Source: CAZUGA01 sp964619885
GTDB taxonomy: Bacteria; Pseudomonadota; Gammaproteobacteria; Methylococcales; UBA1147
Direction: 5' to 3'
DNA length: 64,000 bases
Assembly: GCA_964619885.1 (NCBI GenBank)
Contig: CAZUGA010000018.1
Coordinates: 1-64,000 of the forward strand
In this document: in pieces, positions 63,721-64,000 of the stretch
Layout of the letters: the number at the start of each line of letters is the position of its first letter
How positions within the stretch are numbered: position 1 is the stretch's first letter
Program-made: the position numbers and the translations under genes
The notes under the pieces: model-generated
Seen by the model: only the letters and a program-made list of their open reading frames with translations
Told to the model about the DNA's origin: nothing
Database searches by the model: none

Positions 63721-64000
63721 CAGATCGGCCGTTATTTTAGCGTGATTCGCGACCAGATCAGCGGGATTTTGCGGCGTATGGCGGATTTGCCGTATCAAGA
63801 ATGGATTTGGTTAAATCCGGATTTGAATCAAGACATGGAACAAACTTTGCGCGGGTTGGATCGTAAACCGGAAAAAGCCAATTTTTTGCAATTGCTCAAA
63901 ATGGAGCAAGCTGGCCAGATGACTTATATCTCCCAATCCGGCGCCAGCTATAACGTTGCGGACGTTTTGCGAATCATGCCGCAAAAATTCCGGCAAACGA
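63682..64000 (+). pseudogene. COR-domain end of a ROCO-type protein, 5' part missing, continues past the window
   Basis: From 63682 the plus strand is open to the window end. It reads R-R-L-S-I-W-V-Q-G-E-Q-I-G-R-Y-F-S-V-I-R-D-Q-I, then F-L-Q-L-L-K-M-E-Q-A-G and Y-N-V-A-D-V-L. This pattern resembles the end of COR domains in bacterial Roc-COR (ROCO) GTPases and what follows them. A stop at 63679-63681 shows that the Roc and LRR parts are missing upstream. The assignment rests on motif memory, so confidence is moderate. Confidence 0.45.

Overview
The window looks like chromosomal DNA of a gammaproteobacterium. The evidence is the block arsC-wrbA-DUF2069-hda (a typical gammaproteobacterial neighbourhood), hldE for heptose/LPS synthesis, a tusDCB sulfur relay operon, a BepA-like protease and gltBD. 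Genes are dense on both strands, with a few long non-coding stretches. No rRNA, tRNA, CRISPR array or intact insertion sequence was seen.

Layout. 1-2.8 kb: end of an RND/MMPL exporter with a LolA-like partner and a DUF1302-type barrel. 2.9-10.1 kb: accessory stretch with a frameshifted alpha/beta hydrolase, two tiny ORFs, two VOC-fold paralogues, a Spondin/CHRD exoprotein divergent from a LysR regulator, and gene remnants. 10.3-17.0 kb: compact biosynthetic cluster (flavin-dependent halogenase-like protein, carrier protein, condensation/acyltransferase protein, FAD oxidoreductase, AMP ligase, spermidine-synthase-like protein). 17.3-30.1 kb: housekeeping (L,D-transpeptidase, MATE, hda, wrbA, arsC, hldE, dnaB, alr, SDR, a CsgG/DUF4810/DUF799 lipoprotein operon, a RmlD-like reductase). 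30.5-34.1 kb: a Gld-type ABC export operon.

34.3-42.4 kb is the most striking region: a diversity-generating retroelement (DGR). A reverse transcriptase, an Avd protein and one 131-nt template repeat (TR) serve two variable repeats (VR). Both VRs lie at the 3' ends of STAND-type NTPase receptors that end in formylglycine-generating-enzyme (FGE)-like domains. All 13 differences between the TR core and VR2, and all 17 between the TR core and VR1, fall on template adenines. One receptor starts with a small domain that also forms the C-terminus of a neighbouring lipase-like hydrolase. The hydrolase and the second receptor are separated only by a -1 reading-frame offset at a slippery heptamer. This suggests a conflict (immune-like) system in which hypervariable sensors control a hydrolase effector.

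42.8-63 kb: aqpZ, a riboflavin-type RibA-RibD_C fusion with a dehydrogenase, DUF2232, rhomboid, TetR, gltD/gltB, a Ubi-type hydroxylase, an acyl-CoA ligase, a BepA-like protease, tusDCB and a lipoprotein. At the right edge two truncated genes (a PKD/Fn3 surface protein and the COR end of a ROCO protein) abut head to head, marking a rearrangement or an assembly junction.
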